Shown here piece after piece: positions 1 through 10,919 of a DNA stretch of 64,000 bases; within the stretch, counting starts at the first letter, position 1; every line of letters starts with the position of its first letter. Under the pieces are notes generated by a model, which saw nothing but the letters and a program-made list of their open reading frames with translations, was not told the DNA's origin and searched no databases. This stretch comes from Allolobophora icterica (lineage: Eukaryota; Annelida; Clitellata; Crassiclitellata; Lumbricidae): NCBI GenBank assembly GCA_963556255.1, contig OY744613.1:42749861-42813860 (forward strand), written 5' to 3'. The translations under genes were made by a program, and so were the position numbers.

Positions 1-25
1 TAATAATAATAATTACAAGGTAAGT

Positions 26-193
26 TTAGATTAGAATTGTCTTCATGACGCAGGCACCTGGACAAAGGCGGTTTCCACGTGGTTTGCGAGTGAAAGCACC
101 ATATTTGACATCTTCTTCTTCGTCACTTTTCACGAAGATTATTGTACAAAGTAACAAACCAACAGTCAGCATCCATATTGCAGCTGAAGCCAT
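26..193 (-). CDS. Possible small secreted peptide (55 aa), unrecognised
   Basis: A short minus-strand frame starts at an ATG with a good context (ACAATGG) and reads MASAAIWMLTVGLLLCTIIF followed by VKS and an acidic DEEED stretch. This is a textbook signal peptide: small polar N-terminus, about 15 hydrophobic residues, small residues at the probable cleavage point. The mature part is about 32 residues, contains a basic RKPRGNR stretch and a CPGAC pair, and ends at TAA. An in-frame ATG lies 20 codons upstream (at 253), but the downstream one gives the cleaner signal peptide. I do not recognise a family. It could be a whole small peptide gene, the first exon of a longer one, or a chance frame. 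On the + strand, AAG|GTAAGT at 18-26 looks like a perfect splice donor, so a + strand gene ending outside the window is also possible. Confidence 0.35.
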   Translation of the reverse strand: MASAAIWMLTVGLLLCTIIFVKSDEEEDVKYGAFTRKPRGNRLCPGACVMKTILI

Positions 194-424
194 TGTCCGA
201 TGCAGATGAGTTCCACTGTACAACTGAACGTTGCAGCAAAGAATTGCCAACAACGAACGCAGACGCAGAAACGCACGTTATCTTTAGACAAATGGTAAAC
301 TTTGATAGGATGACGTTGTTATTCGTAGTGGATTTGTCACATGCGCTGATAAAGTCAAACCTCGATTAGACGAGGCAGCGTTTTCAAAACAAAGGCATTT
401 GTTATGTAGCTTTGCTACCAGGTT

Positions 425-1555
<1,131 letters not shown>

Positions 1556-2204
1556 GCGTCATTCGTCGCAACGTGGCCGACAAGCACCTCGGTGAATTTT
1601 CATGTCTATATACCCACTGACTAAGTGGAAGTGAGATATTCCCCAACACCATTTTGCAAATGGGTTCACAGGCCAAGTACAGGATTAAGATTTTAATTAG
1701 TTTTAGGCCTATTGGTATTTCTTAAGGAACAGCCAATAAACCATTTTGAAATTCATTTTTCGGGGTGTCCCGTAGTCCGATTTTGTCCAATTGAGCAGAA
1801 ACCGTTTAAAAAGCTTCTGAAGTAATTTCGTTGTTCTTTGAAGCACCATTCAGAAACGCCGCGTAATTAGACAACTTCAGAAAGAAGTTCCATGAGCCAC
1901 AGTAACACTGTCCTTTATAAATCCGCCGACTACCTTGAACACGACGTCTCTTGCTTCTGCATTGTCGAAACTCGGAAGAGTTTAAACATTCTTATGCAGC
2001 GAAAGTTACGCTGAATCTCAGAACCCTCATTCACTGCAGAACTTCTCTAACCCTAGGCCTACTTCATCTTTTCTGGTCCAATCCATTCTGATAGAACCAA
2101 CACAACCCATACTACGCTAATCAGACTTCACACAACCCAACCTAATCAAAATCAATTCAATAACTTCTAATCCCAATCTATTTCCATTTTGCTATCTTCT
2201 GTTT
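1556..2204. other. No gene seen
   Basis: No credible coding frame or recognisable repeat from 1556 to about 2040. From about 2040 the sequence (CTAACC..., AACCCATACTACGCTAATCAG...) is similar to 56100-56240 upstream of TRIM-C, so it belongs to the duplicated TRIM unit and is probably the distal upstream region. Confidence 0.5.
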
Positions 2205-2580
2205 TGTTATCTACTGTTACCTGTTCTATTTTTGTTCTATTCTGCTCTATCGTGTAATATTGTGTTCTATTAGGGCATATGTTCTATTCTTTAAAGTATT
2301 ATATCCCTTCTAATCCCAATCAATTTCCTCTTTGTTATCTTCTGTTGTTTTATTATAGTCTACTCTGTTTTAAAATGTGATATATTGTGTTCTATTATGT
2401 TCTATAATATTCGATTCTTTAAAATATTATGTTCTATTCTTTAAAGTAGGCCTATTGCGTCCAATTCTTCTAAGTATTATGTTCTATTCGTTAATGTATT
2501 ATGTTCTATTTTTAAGTCCTTAATGTATTACGTTCTTCTGTTCTTCTTTAAAGTATTATAATCTCTCCTAGCACTGTCGT
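2205..2580 (+). repeat. AT-rich TTCTATTCTTTAAAGTATTATG-type repeat upstream of TRIM-A
   Basis: Imperfect tandem copies of a roughly 20-30 bp unit built from GTTCTATTCTTTAAAGTATTAT. The same repeat precedes the promoter block of TRIM-B (about 32010-32220), and a short version precedes TRIM-C (about 56260-56325). It is therefore an old component of the triplicated unit. Confidence 0.7.
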
Positions 2581-2609
2581 CGTAAGCAAAAGCGCACTAT
2601 TTATCAGTT

Positions 2610-2625
2610 GGTTTCCAACGAAACC
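2610..2625 (+). promoter_or_regulatory. Conserved promoter palindrome, TRIM-A
   Basis: GGTTTCCAACGAAACC: GGTTTC and GAAACC arms around four bases. The same palindrome is found before TRIM-B (32265-32280) and TRIM-C (56359-56374), each time 190-265 bp before the first splice donor. The half-site GAAACC resembles interferon-regulatory-factor sites, and the whole resembles an RFX X-box; both readings are inference. In B and C the four central bases make a CCAAT box; in A it is CCAAC. Confidence 0.5.
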
Positions 2626-2819
2626 GCAGTCAACAAACGGCAGACAAGAAACAAATCCACGGGCACAAGTTCAGTGGCAATGCACACTTACCCACGTTTG
2701 ACGAAATGGCCACTAGGACACAGAGAATAGAGCTACATAAACCTTTAAACCTTAAGTCCTTAAATAATGAACCAGTCTATAGGCCTAACTGTTAGGCCTA
2801 TGTATACACATAGGCCGAT

Positions 2820-2890
2820 CCCACGTCGCCATTTTCAGCCAGTCACGACAGTCGTTTTAAGAATTAAGTAAATCTTCCAGCCATTTAAAG
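2820..2890 (+). other. TRIM-A 5' untranslated exon 1 (3' end defined)
   Basis: The exon ends at AAAG|GTGAGA (last base 2890). It contains CGCCATTTT at 2827-2835 (a YY1-like motif typical of positions just downstream of transcription starts) and CAGCCAGTCACG. The same block ending in ATTTAAAG|GT or ATTTGAAG|GT stands before TRIM-B (ends 32538) and TRIM-C (ends 56568), while the sequence around it has diverged. The 5' end is not visible. The exon carries no ATG-led frame into exon 2, so it is probably non-coding. Confidence 0.55.
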
Positions 2891-3368
2891 GTGAGACGTA
2901 TTTCAGTAATTGGTAATTCTAAAAGCGATTGTCTAAACTGTAAAAGCTAAGTTCACGAAAGAAGACTGGAAATTTTTTTAGCCATGGGTATTATTGAGCT
3001 TATATAATTAGACTATGTTGCACATCGACCTCGATTTCGAAAGTGAAAGCTTTAGTTAGCCTAATGGAAAACCTACCTCTGAGCCGACATGACCTAAACT
3101 GCTTTAACGCTGAACTGTAATTGTCAATTCTGCATATTTACATAAGCAATCATCGTGCAAAATGTAGTAGTTTATTTACAGATTTCTGCAGTTTGATAAT
3201 AACGGTAAAATCATGAGACTCGCCAAAACGTAGATGATTATTATCGCTAGATCTTAGGCTATCATTAAATCTAGGCCTAATACAACTGCAAGGTTAAAAA
3301 TTTCTACTTGACATGAAAATCATTTTCGTCATTGCAGCAATAATTGGAAATCAGTGGAATTTAAGACG

Positions 3369-4461
3369 ATGGAACAGATAAGCGATATCACGGAATGTTG
3401 TATTTGCACCGAGATGTTTACGGATCCAAGAATGCTACCATGTATTCACACATTTTGTCTCAAATGTCTTGAAACAACTAGATCGAAATCAGAGAAGAAA
3501 CCAGGAAACACAATGCCTCGTCCGATCTGTAGGCAACAATTCACCATACCACCAGATGGAATTAGTGGTCTTCAGAAAAACTTCTTCATGGAGAGATTGA
3601 TGGAAATTGCGAAGATATCCAAACCAATTAAGACCAAGGTGTCATGTGACGTGTGTTTAATAAATAAAGATGATGCTGATATAGAAGTACCTGATGCTTT
3701 AAAATACTGCGTACAGTGCCGAGAAAACATGTGTGAGACTTGTTGTATGCAACACAAGCGCCAGAAGTTGAGCAGAGATCATCAGGTTGTACCTTTCGGA
3801 AGCCAGCTTAAAGATGAATCGGTGAACACAATCGTTGCTTCATATTGCACCCAACATAATAAGGAAGAGTTGAAGATGTACTGCGCTGACTGCAAGAAGG
3901 TGATTTGTATGATGTGCTTCGCAGAGAATCATCAAATGCACAAATGTTCCGATGTAAACAAAGTAGCGGATGCTCTTAGGGACGAGATTGGTAACTTCCT
4001 AGCGAAAGTGGTTGAAGGTTCAAAGGAAGGATTGGCAATGAAACTCGAGTTGGAAGAGGAGAAAATAAAGTTCATAGATGCATTACAAGTTGCAGAAACT
4101 GCGATAAAAGTTAGAGCAAACGAAGTGAAGCAACTTATCGACACGCAGGCAAAGGTTCTACTTGATGAATTGTCTCAAATAAAAGCAACACACATGAAAG
4201 AAAATGAAAACAAAAATGAGGAAATCGACAGATATCTTGCAATGGTTAACAGCTTCAATGCCTATTGCAGTGAAATAAAATCCAAGGGAACTCCTACCGA
4301 CATCTGTCGCTCTGTCCATGATTTACGTGTAAGAGCTAATGAATTGGAGGAAGTTAATGCAACGCACATTCAGCAAGGTACTTCTGCCGTTCATGTCTCT
4401 TTTAAAACATCCCCGATAGAAGATATCCTGAAAGTGGAGAACATTGTCGGCAGCCTGGAAG
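3369..4461 (+). pseudogene. TRIM-A exon 2: RING (defective), two B-boxes, coiled coil
   Basis: TRIM/RBCC-type ubiquitin ligase N-terminal half. The splice acceptor TTCGTCATTGCAG ends at 3337 and the first ATG (ACGATGG) is at 3369. The RING has C10, C13, C25, H27, C30 and C33, but the first cysteine of the last pair is Arg51 (codon CGT at 3519-3521); both paralogs have TGT. Loss of this zinc ligand should disturb the second zinc site and E2 binding. B-box 1 (about residues 92-140) and B-box 2 (CTQHNKEELKMYCADC..., about 160-192) keep their Cys/His ligands. A charged coiled coil follows (about 200-310). The exon ends CTGGAAG|GTATAT at 4461, phase 1. Together with the broken exon 3 this suggests a decaying copy, although a truncated RING-less TRIM could still be expressed. 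Confidence 0.85.
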
Positions 4462-5463
4462 GTATATTCAATTACAGTCACTATTACCAACATGCATGAC
4501 TGACTAAAGCATCTTCAATTAGAAGTCTCCTACTCATTAACCGCTTTACGATGCTTACTTTCAAATTATTACATCTAATTTGTTACTTATTTCGCACGCT
4601 TCTTTAATAATTTTTTTTCCTGGCAGAAGTTGAATACGATAAATTTGTGAGTAGCAAGAGACTTATCGACATGCTTTACGATGGTTACTTTCAAATATTA
4701 CATCTAATTTGTAACTTATTTCGCACGCTTCTTTGATACTTTTGTCACTAGCATCCCTTGCTGCTCACAAATTAATCAAATTCTACTTCTGCCAGAATTT
4801 CACTTTGAATAATGAAAACAAATTTCTTCAATTTATTGACTATTAAAACAATGTTTATTTAGAATATCGTAAAAGCATTTTCTCTTTTAATTTGTGTTTA
4901 AAAAGCGGTGTACTAATTAAATATTTAGTAAGCTTATACTTAGGCCCTAATTTTTTTATTAAACTTCTTGTCAATTTTCTGCGTAATTGTTTTTTGAAAA
5001 CTCGGCACAGATTCCCTGCCATCATTTCTATGGGCATTAGACTGGACTGATTTGGGCTCTCTATGGGAATATAGGTCCCATGGTGTTCATATGGGAATAC
5101 TGGTAGAGTTATGACAACGCCTAAGTCAAAACCTACCACTTTGAGATTGATCGTATTAAAAAACTTCGTTGGATGCCAGCATTTCTTTTGTTGGCTTTTA
5201 ATCAACTTCCTTTAATCGGTTTTAAATCAGTTTTACGACTTTGGTTGTAGAGCAATATAAGTCGATTTCAACGCTAAAAAGGAAAAAAGAACAACCAGGT
5301 TTGCAAGATTTGATCACTTTTGCGAAACAATGAAAATTCAATCACTGTTTTCTACGTAGGCCTACTATTCAAATTTAATCCTGATGGGGTTAGTGGCGAC
5401 ATATCTATTGACACTTAAAAAATTTCCAAAATATACCAGACGTCAAACTGATGTTCAGTTGCG
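4462..5463 (+). other. TRIM-A intron 2, first part
   Basis: Non-coding. It carries blocks shared with the introns of TRIM-B and TRIM-C: TATTTCGCACGCTTCTTT, GCTGCTCACAAATTAATC, and a longer block at about 5043-5240 (TATGACAACG..TAAGTCAAAACCTACCA) matching 37505-37700 and 59905-60110. No open frame of interest. Confidence 0.7.
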
Positions 5464-7104
5464 CAATGATGTTCACTAAACTAATTTTTTAGTTGAACTT
5501 TTTTCAACTAAAATAAAATAATTTAATTTAAGTTGGCAACTGATCTTGGAAATAAGTTAACTAAACTAAATAGTTCAACCTTTTCCAACTTTTATAACAA
5601 ACATTTTCACGATTACAGAGGTTAAGTGAACTGTAATGACAAGTTCACTTTCAAACTATGTAATGAGTGGTGCAATATCCCACTATAGTTCTACCAGAAA
5701 ATAAGTAAGACAGTTGCTAATGCAAACGATGAGACATCATGCAAAGCAATTCAGTTCAATTGACTTAAGTAGGCCTTACAAAAAAGTTACTCATGACAAT
5801 AATGATCGGCGACAGCAAGACTACTGTCAAATTTCTGTCTGGATCGTAAGAAAAGAAATTGATCAAATGTTTCGTCAGACCTTGATGTGGTTCAAAAAAA
5901 TTGATTGTAGACGTAATATTTCTACAGATCATTTTATTCACACAAACTGGACATTTTGCACTGAAGTTCTTAAACTTGCTTTTGTCTTCTTTCTTTTTTC
6001 ACTCAGTGAAGCAAGTATAGTGACCAATAAACAATTCATTTTTACTGATGTAGCCTTTAATTCAAATCTTTGCTACAGTCAACTCAGGTAAAGAATAGAT
6101 CAAGACAAAGACCGTTATCGTTATTTACAGTTTTACACTGTGCCTTACTATATTCTAATCTGTGCAGAGTAGAGTATATAGTGATACTATATCCTACAGT
6201 GATACTATATCCTATACTATAGTCACCCTTTCCGAAAGAATTGGGTTCTCCTCGCACATTAACAACATCTGTTGTAAAGCTAAACAATCCTTTTTTGCTC
6301 TGCGAGTCCTGACTTCGCATGGATTAACTGGAAACCGCCTCCATGATGCTGTACGTTCCACCACAGTGGCACGGATGTTGTACTCATCTCCAGTATGGTG
6401 GGGATTTACCAATAGCCGAGAGAGAGAGCGTTTGTCCGCTTTGATATGTAAACTTAAGCGACAAGGGTATCTGCCAACTGATACTCCCACATTTGACCAG
6501 TTGTGTTCTAAGGCGGATGATGCTCTCTTTGCTGCAATCCTTCGGAACCCAGTGCATGTCCTCCATGATTTGCTCCCTCCAATACGATTATCCGGATACT
6601 CTCTTTGGCCTCGCTCGCATAATCGTGAGATACCGCGATGTAATCATCTGACAGGGAAGGGTTACATTACCAGGTTATTGTATAAATGAAAAGAAAACAA
6701 TTGCTTACTTATTTACTTATTTTATCATTTTTATTTCGATTTATTACTTCTATGTTTTATATTCAATGCTTCTAGCTACTGTCCCATTGTGCGTGTAATA
6801 AAGAATATACTTACTTGCTTACTTACTTATATTACTAGTGTTGATACGTAAGTAAACGTCGCGTTGAGTTGCGGAAAATAGTTGCGTAGTTACTGATTTT
6901 GTCAGTTAAACTTTTTTGTTAGCAACTAATAAATATTAGTTAAACTACATGTATGGTTTTAACTAAACTAGTTAATTGTCTCAAATGTCTCAAATGTCCG
7001 AGTTTTAACTAAACTATTATTTTCTAGTTAAACTTCATCCTTAACTACAAATTTAAGTTAAGCTAAAAGTTAGCCACTTTTTTGTTAACTATTGCCCATC
7101 ACTG
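5464..7104. mobile_element. hAT-like DNA transposon relic in the TRIM-A intron
   Basis: The insertion is bounded by an 8-bp target duplication with one mismatch: CAGTTGCG (5456-5463) and CAGTTTCG (7105-7112). The termini are CAATGATG at the left and, read inwards from the right, CAGTGATGGGCAATAGTTAA, a hAT-style end. TRIM-B (about 37900-37930) and TRIM-C (about 60290-60310) show the empty site, GTTGCGTAATTAATTTCACG and TTTGCGTAATTAATTTAACG. The inner flanks are rich in AGTTAAAC/GTTTAACT words on both sides. No transposase is recognised. A LINE fragment sits inside. Confidence 0.7.
6160..6835 (+). mobile_element. LINE fragment, reverse transcriptase C-terminus, nested in the hAT relic
   Basis: A 175-residue frame (6162-6689) contains HINNICCKAKQSFFALRVL, SHGLTG, VARMLYSSPVWWGF and PTFDQLCSKADDALFAAIL. 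This is the C-terminal part of a CR1/Jockey-type LINE polymerase, ending naturally at a stop and followed by AATAAAGAATATACTTACTTGC, a microsatellite-like LINE tail. The closest relative in this window is the minus-strand copy at 17989-18700 (ARMLYASPAWWGF). The copy is 5' truncated. Confidence 0.8.
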
Positions 7105-7516
7105 CAGTTTCGTCACTAATTTCACGAATCCACCTTTATCCTAAATATTAGCTCATTAAGAAATCGTGTTCCAATATTTACATGCGAGGCTCAAGTCTGA
7201 TATTGATCGATCTAAAAGAATAGAGAGATAACTGCCAAAATACATAAAAATTCCCGATTTGTCATCTAAAGAGAAGAATAAGCGTGGTAGGTAATATTCA
7301 GATGATACTCGGTATATATTGGCATGTTTATGAAGTAGCCTACTGAATCATGGGCACCTAACATAATAGTTCCGCAATTATTTTCTTTTTACTTTCTAGT
7401 TATTTCATAATGCCTTGCGAATTCACTTTGGTTTCTTCAGCCACAGCATGCAACTGTTAACAATTATAATTCAAGTAAGCTATGATATCATGTTTTAATT
7501 TTTAATTTTTTTTCAG

Positions 7517-8345
7517 TTTCAGTTCGATTCATCGGAACACTCAAATGTCCGAGTAATGTTCAGGCTGTGACTAAACTGGACGATAAAATCTATGTTCTGT
7601 GCAAATCCAGCAGTGGGGCTGTGGTATTATGTAAGTTTGAGGACCGACATTCATTTAAGGTTTCCAAGAACATCTTAATGGGAAGGAATTTAGGTTGCCA
7701 ACATTTTGTAGGAAGTGACAACTTGAAATGTCTATTCATATCTGATTCGAGCAAGAATTGCATCTGGAGGCTAATGGCTGACGAATGTCGAGTGACGAAA
7801 TGGTTGCCCATCGTACACGGACTATTCACTCTGTCACTGACGAAGGATGGAAATCTTTTGCTGCTGAGAGATAATAACTGGGTGAGCCAATTGGAAATCT
7901 ACGGATCAGATGCCAATATCATTCGAAGTATTTCGTTATCCTGGGACATAATAAGTCCTTTCCATATCATACAGGAATCCAATGGACAATTCTTCGTAAT
8001 TCACGAGTCGGATGATTCAAAGAATGGATCTTGGGTAATCAGTGAATTGAGCAGCGAAGGTCAAATACTTCGCAAATTTCAGTCAAGAGAAAATATCAAG
8101 AGCTCATTTATCCATTTTATTTGTTTTTGGATTCAGAGAACGATCAACTGTTTGTGGCGCAAAGGGATAAATGTAATCAATCCAGTGTGGTTATGCTTGA
8201 CTTGGGTTCACTCGAGTGGAAAGAAATTCCTTTAACATGTGAAGAGCGCTTGCTTTATGGGCGACTTCCATTGCATTACGATGAACGCAATAAACAATTA
8301 CTTGTTGGAAAATCTAATGAAGTTTATGTTTATCAGATTTATTAG
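7517..8345 (+). pseudogene. TRIM-A exon 3: propeller-like domain with a 1-base deletion
   Basis: The acceptor TTTTTTTTCAG ends at 7516. The phase-1 join to exon 2 gives VSVRFIGTLKCPSNVQAVTK, colinear with the paralogs. The domain has repeated LEIYGSDANIIRSISL / HIIQESNGQFFVIHESDD-type strands expected of a beta-propeller (NHL/YVTN-like; inference). At 8090-8093 the run is AAAA, where TRIM-C has AAAAA. The missing base shifts the frame, which stops at 8233-8235. The original frame continues as NPFYLFLDSEND-like sequence (8121 onward, MFLDSENDQLFVAQRDKC) to TAG at 8343-8345. A homopolymer sequencing error is possible, but the separate RING defect argues for real decay. A poly(A) signal AATAAA lies at 8423-8428. 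Confidence 0.85.
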
Positions 8346-8422
8346 ACGAGTTTCCCCTACAATTTACAGAATGTTGTGCACCGTGTGTAGCAATATAAAA
8401 CCAGACATTCAGAGACAATTTC

Positions 8423-8428
8423 AATAAA
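8423..8428 (+). terminator. AATAAA poly(A) signal, TRIM-A
   Basis: AATAAA 78 bp after the ancestral stop codon, in sequence (TTTACAGAATGTTGTGCACCG...) shared with the 3' ends of TRIM-B and TRIM-C. Confidence 0.5.
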
Positions 8429-8469
8429 AGATATTTAAAAGAAATTGGTGTTTTCACCAAAGTTTGATT

Positions 8470-8605
8470 CTTTTCGAAAGTTGAACTACTAATGACGTCA
8501 CGGGATTCCCGGCAACGATTCAGTATAAGACGGCTGTACGAGATGAGGGTCCGGTGGGGCCGGGCGTGATTTAAGAGGATTGCGACCTCCCCAACAGCAA
8601 TGTAA
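8470..8605 (+). mobile_element. LINE 5' end remnant with CRE-like TGACGTCA
   Basis: The block from GTTGAACTACTAATGACGTC to AGGATTGCGACCTCCCC matches the start of the LINE copies after TRIM-B (39480) and TRIM-C (62380), and then stops where the satellite begins. TGACGTCA at 8493-8500 is a perfect CRE palindrome, kept at 62385-62392 and mutated to TGACGTTA after TRIM-B. It may be part of the LINE's internal promoter. Confidence 0.5.
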
Positions 8606-9581
8606 TATGGAAACCATATGGGCTTCATATGGGATGCCATATGTCAGGGATCTCTAGATTCATCTGGTCTGCACCCGACAGCCCATATTGAATGCATATG
8701 TGTAAACCATCTGGGCTTCACATGGTATGCATATGGCATCTATATGACACCAGGTGATCTAAACCATATGTATACAATATTGAGACCAGATGCAAAGTAA
8801 TATGGGAATCATATGGCCTTCGTATGGGACCACATATGGCAGGGATCCCTAGATTAATCTGGTTTGCACCCGACAGCCCATATTGAATGCATATGTACAA
8901 ACCATCTGGGCTTCAGATGGTATTCATATGGCATCCATATGACACCAGGTGATCTAAACCATATGTATACAATATTGAGACCAGATGCAAAGTAATATGG
9001 GAATCATATGGCCTTCATATGGGACCACATATGGCAGGGATCCCTAGATTCATCTGGTTTGCACCCGACAGCCCATATTGAATGCATATGTACCAACCAT
9101 CTGGGCTTCAGATGGTATTCATATGGCATCCATATGACACCAGGTGATCTAAACCATATGTATACAATATTGAGACCAGATGCAAAGTAATATGGGAATC
9201 ATATGGCCTTCATATGGGACCACATATGGCAGGGATCCCTAGATTCATCTGGTTTGCACCCGACAGCCCATATTGAATGCATATGTACAAACCATCTGGG
9301 CTTCAGATGGTATTCACATGGCATCCATATGACACCAGGTGATCTAAACCATATGTATACAATATTGAGACCAGATGCAAAGTAATATGGGAATCATATG
9401 GCCTTCATATGGGACCACATATGGCAGGGATCCCTAGATTCATCTGGTTTGCACCAGACAGCCCATATTGAATGCATATGTACAAACCATCTGGGCTTCA
9501 AATGGTATTCATATGGCATCTATATGACACCAGGTGATCTAAACCATATGTATACAATATTGAGACCAGATGCTTTACCAA
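8606..9581 (+). repeat. 195-bp satellite, five copies
   Basis: Five head-to-tail units of 195 bp, each with AATATGG..CATATGG..TTCATATGG, CATCTGG, GACAGCCCATATTGAATGCA, CACCAGGTGATCTAAACC and ATGTATACAATATTGAGACC. Units are about 95% alike; the first is the most diverged. CATATG occurs many times per unit. Because 195 is divisible by 3, each unit repeats a meaningless 60-residue open frame. Confidence 0.97.
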
Positions 9582-10040
9582 TCTGAATTCTACATAGAAT
9601 CCACATTGCTTCTATATGTAACTAGCTGATCTACACCATATGTATATCATATAGATACCAGATGCTGTACCAATCTCCATTCCAGATAGAATCTAGGTCG
9701 TTTCTACATGTAACTAGGTGGTCTACACCACATGTATACCATACAGATACCAGATGCTTTACCAGTCTCCATTCTATATATAATCTATAAAGTTTCTATA
9801 TGTAACTAGGTGGTCTACACCATATGTATTCTATATAGATACAATATGATGTACCAATCTGCATGCCATATGCAATATGTATAGTTCCTATATGTAACTA
9901 GCTTATCTACACCACATGTATACTATACAGATACCAAATGGTTTAGCAATGTGCATTTCAAACAGAATGCTCACCAGTAAACCATCTGTGGTCTATATAG
10001 CATCCATGTGCATGCATCTTCTGTAAGTAATCAGGACATC
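9582..10040 (+). repeat. Degenerate ~93-bp units of the same satellite family
   Basis: Motifs ACCAGATGCTKTACCAATCT, TATGTAACTAGSTGATCTACACC and ATGTATAxxATATAGATACC recur about every 93 bp. The same words occur in the 127-bp array at 23.8-26.1 kb, linking all three arrays to one ancestral repeat. Confidence 0.7.
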
Positions 10041-10360
10041 TACAACATATGCACACAATGTAAAACACTCATAGTCTGCTTATGTAGTTTCCATTTTGAA
10101 TAAACTTTATTTCACCACATATGGGCAACACAAAACAACACCCTCTATACAAAGGAGAAACAACAGAACGTATATGCACATACAATGAGAAAAAATAAGC
10201 AGTTCAACTAACTGATAAGCAAATGCCTTTCATAAACATTTATCCTTAAGTCACTAAAGTTACAATTTTTCAATATATCATAGATTTCACAAAGTGTCTT
10301 TTGTCGTTGTACAAATAATGCTTGTAGTTCATTTAGTACAGTGTTAGTACTATAGATTAA
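10041..10360. other. No gene seen
   Basis: AT-rich, non-coding, no repeat recognised apart from the target-site base pairs of the element starting at 10361. Confidence 0.5.
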
Positions 10361-10669
10361 TGGTTCCATGACAAATGGTTCATGGACAAATGGTTCACAA
10401 TCTTCCAGCCTCTAGTTTGTGTTTTTACATTGGACTACGAAAAAGCACTTGAGCTCTATTTTCATCAAACTAGAGCTGGATGAGCGATGAGAATATAGCT
10501 CAAACTAAAGCTGGATCAGCGATGATGAAAATATAGCTCAAACTAGAAGCTGGAAGATCGATGAAAATAGAGCTCAAACTAGAAGCCTGATTCTCGATGA
10601 AAATATAGCTCAAGCTAGCAGCTGGAAGATCGTGAACCATTTGTCCGTGAACCATTTGTCATAACACCA
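10361..10669. mobile_element. Foldback-like element with tandem-repeat inverted ends and a minisatellite core
   Basis: The ends are inverted repeats of about 48 bp. The left starts TGGTTCCATGACAAATGG and continues TTCATGGACAAATGG..TCTTCCAGC; the right is its complement, ending CCATTTGTCATAACACCA. Each arm contains two copies of GGACAAATGGTTC. The core (about 10440-10620) is a minisatellite of a 36-43 bp unit, GATGAAAATATAGCTCAAAC plus TAGAAGCTGG. The flanks repeat GATTAA (10355-10360 and 10670-10675), a probable 6-bp target duplication. The same minisatellite lies inside the larger inverted-repeat element at 28248-29763. Confidence 0.65.
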
Positions 10670-10675
10670 GATTAA

Positions 10676-10911
10676 CTTGAACAATACTATATAACATCAA
10701 AGTCAGCCTGAAGCAGTAAACAACCAACAAATATGAAAGCACCCATCAATCATTGTGTTATTTACTTTCAAAAACCTCCAAAATATTCTGTTCAATGCAT
10801 TTGTCAACCTTGCATACTTACTGATGGTAAATGAAACACATTCACATGCAAATACTAGTGGCTCACAATGTGTTTTGAATAAATGCAACAGAACAATTTA
10901 ACTTAGGCTCA
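10676..10911. other. No gene seen
   Basis: Short AT-rich stretch between two mobile elements; the open frame in it has no recognisable features. Confidence 0.4.
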
Positions 10912-10919
10912 GTTTAAAC

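Noticed and set aside
3354..3368. Extended TRIM starts at GTG (3354, 58280) or TTG (33055)
   Set aside because: Animal translation is expected to start at ATG; these codons lie just after splice acceptors, and ATG follows 15 bp later (48 bp later in TRIM-B).
5714..6091. 125-residue ORF inside the hAT relic
   Set aside because: No transposase motif, start from a non-conserved codon, and absent from the paralogous introns.
8618..9586. Family of 60-residue ORFs repeated at 195-bp spacing
   Set aside because: The satellite period is a multiple of three, so one open frame repeats; no start context or conservation pattern of a gene.
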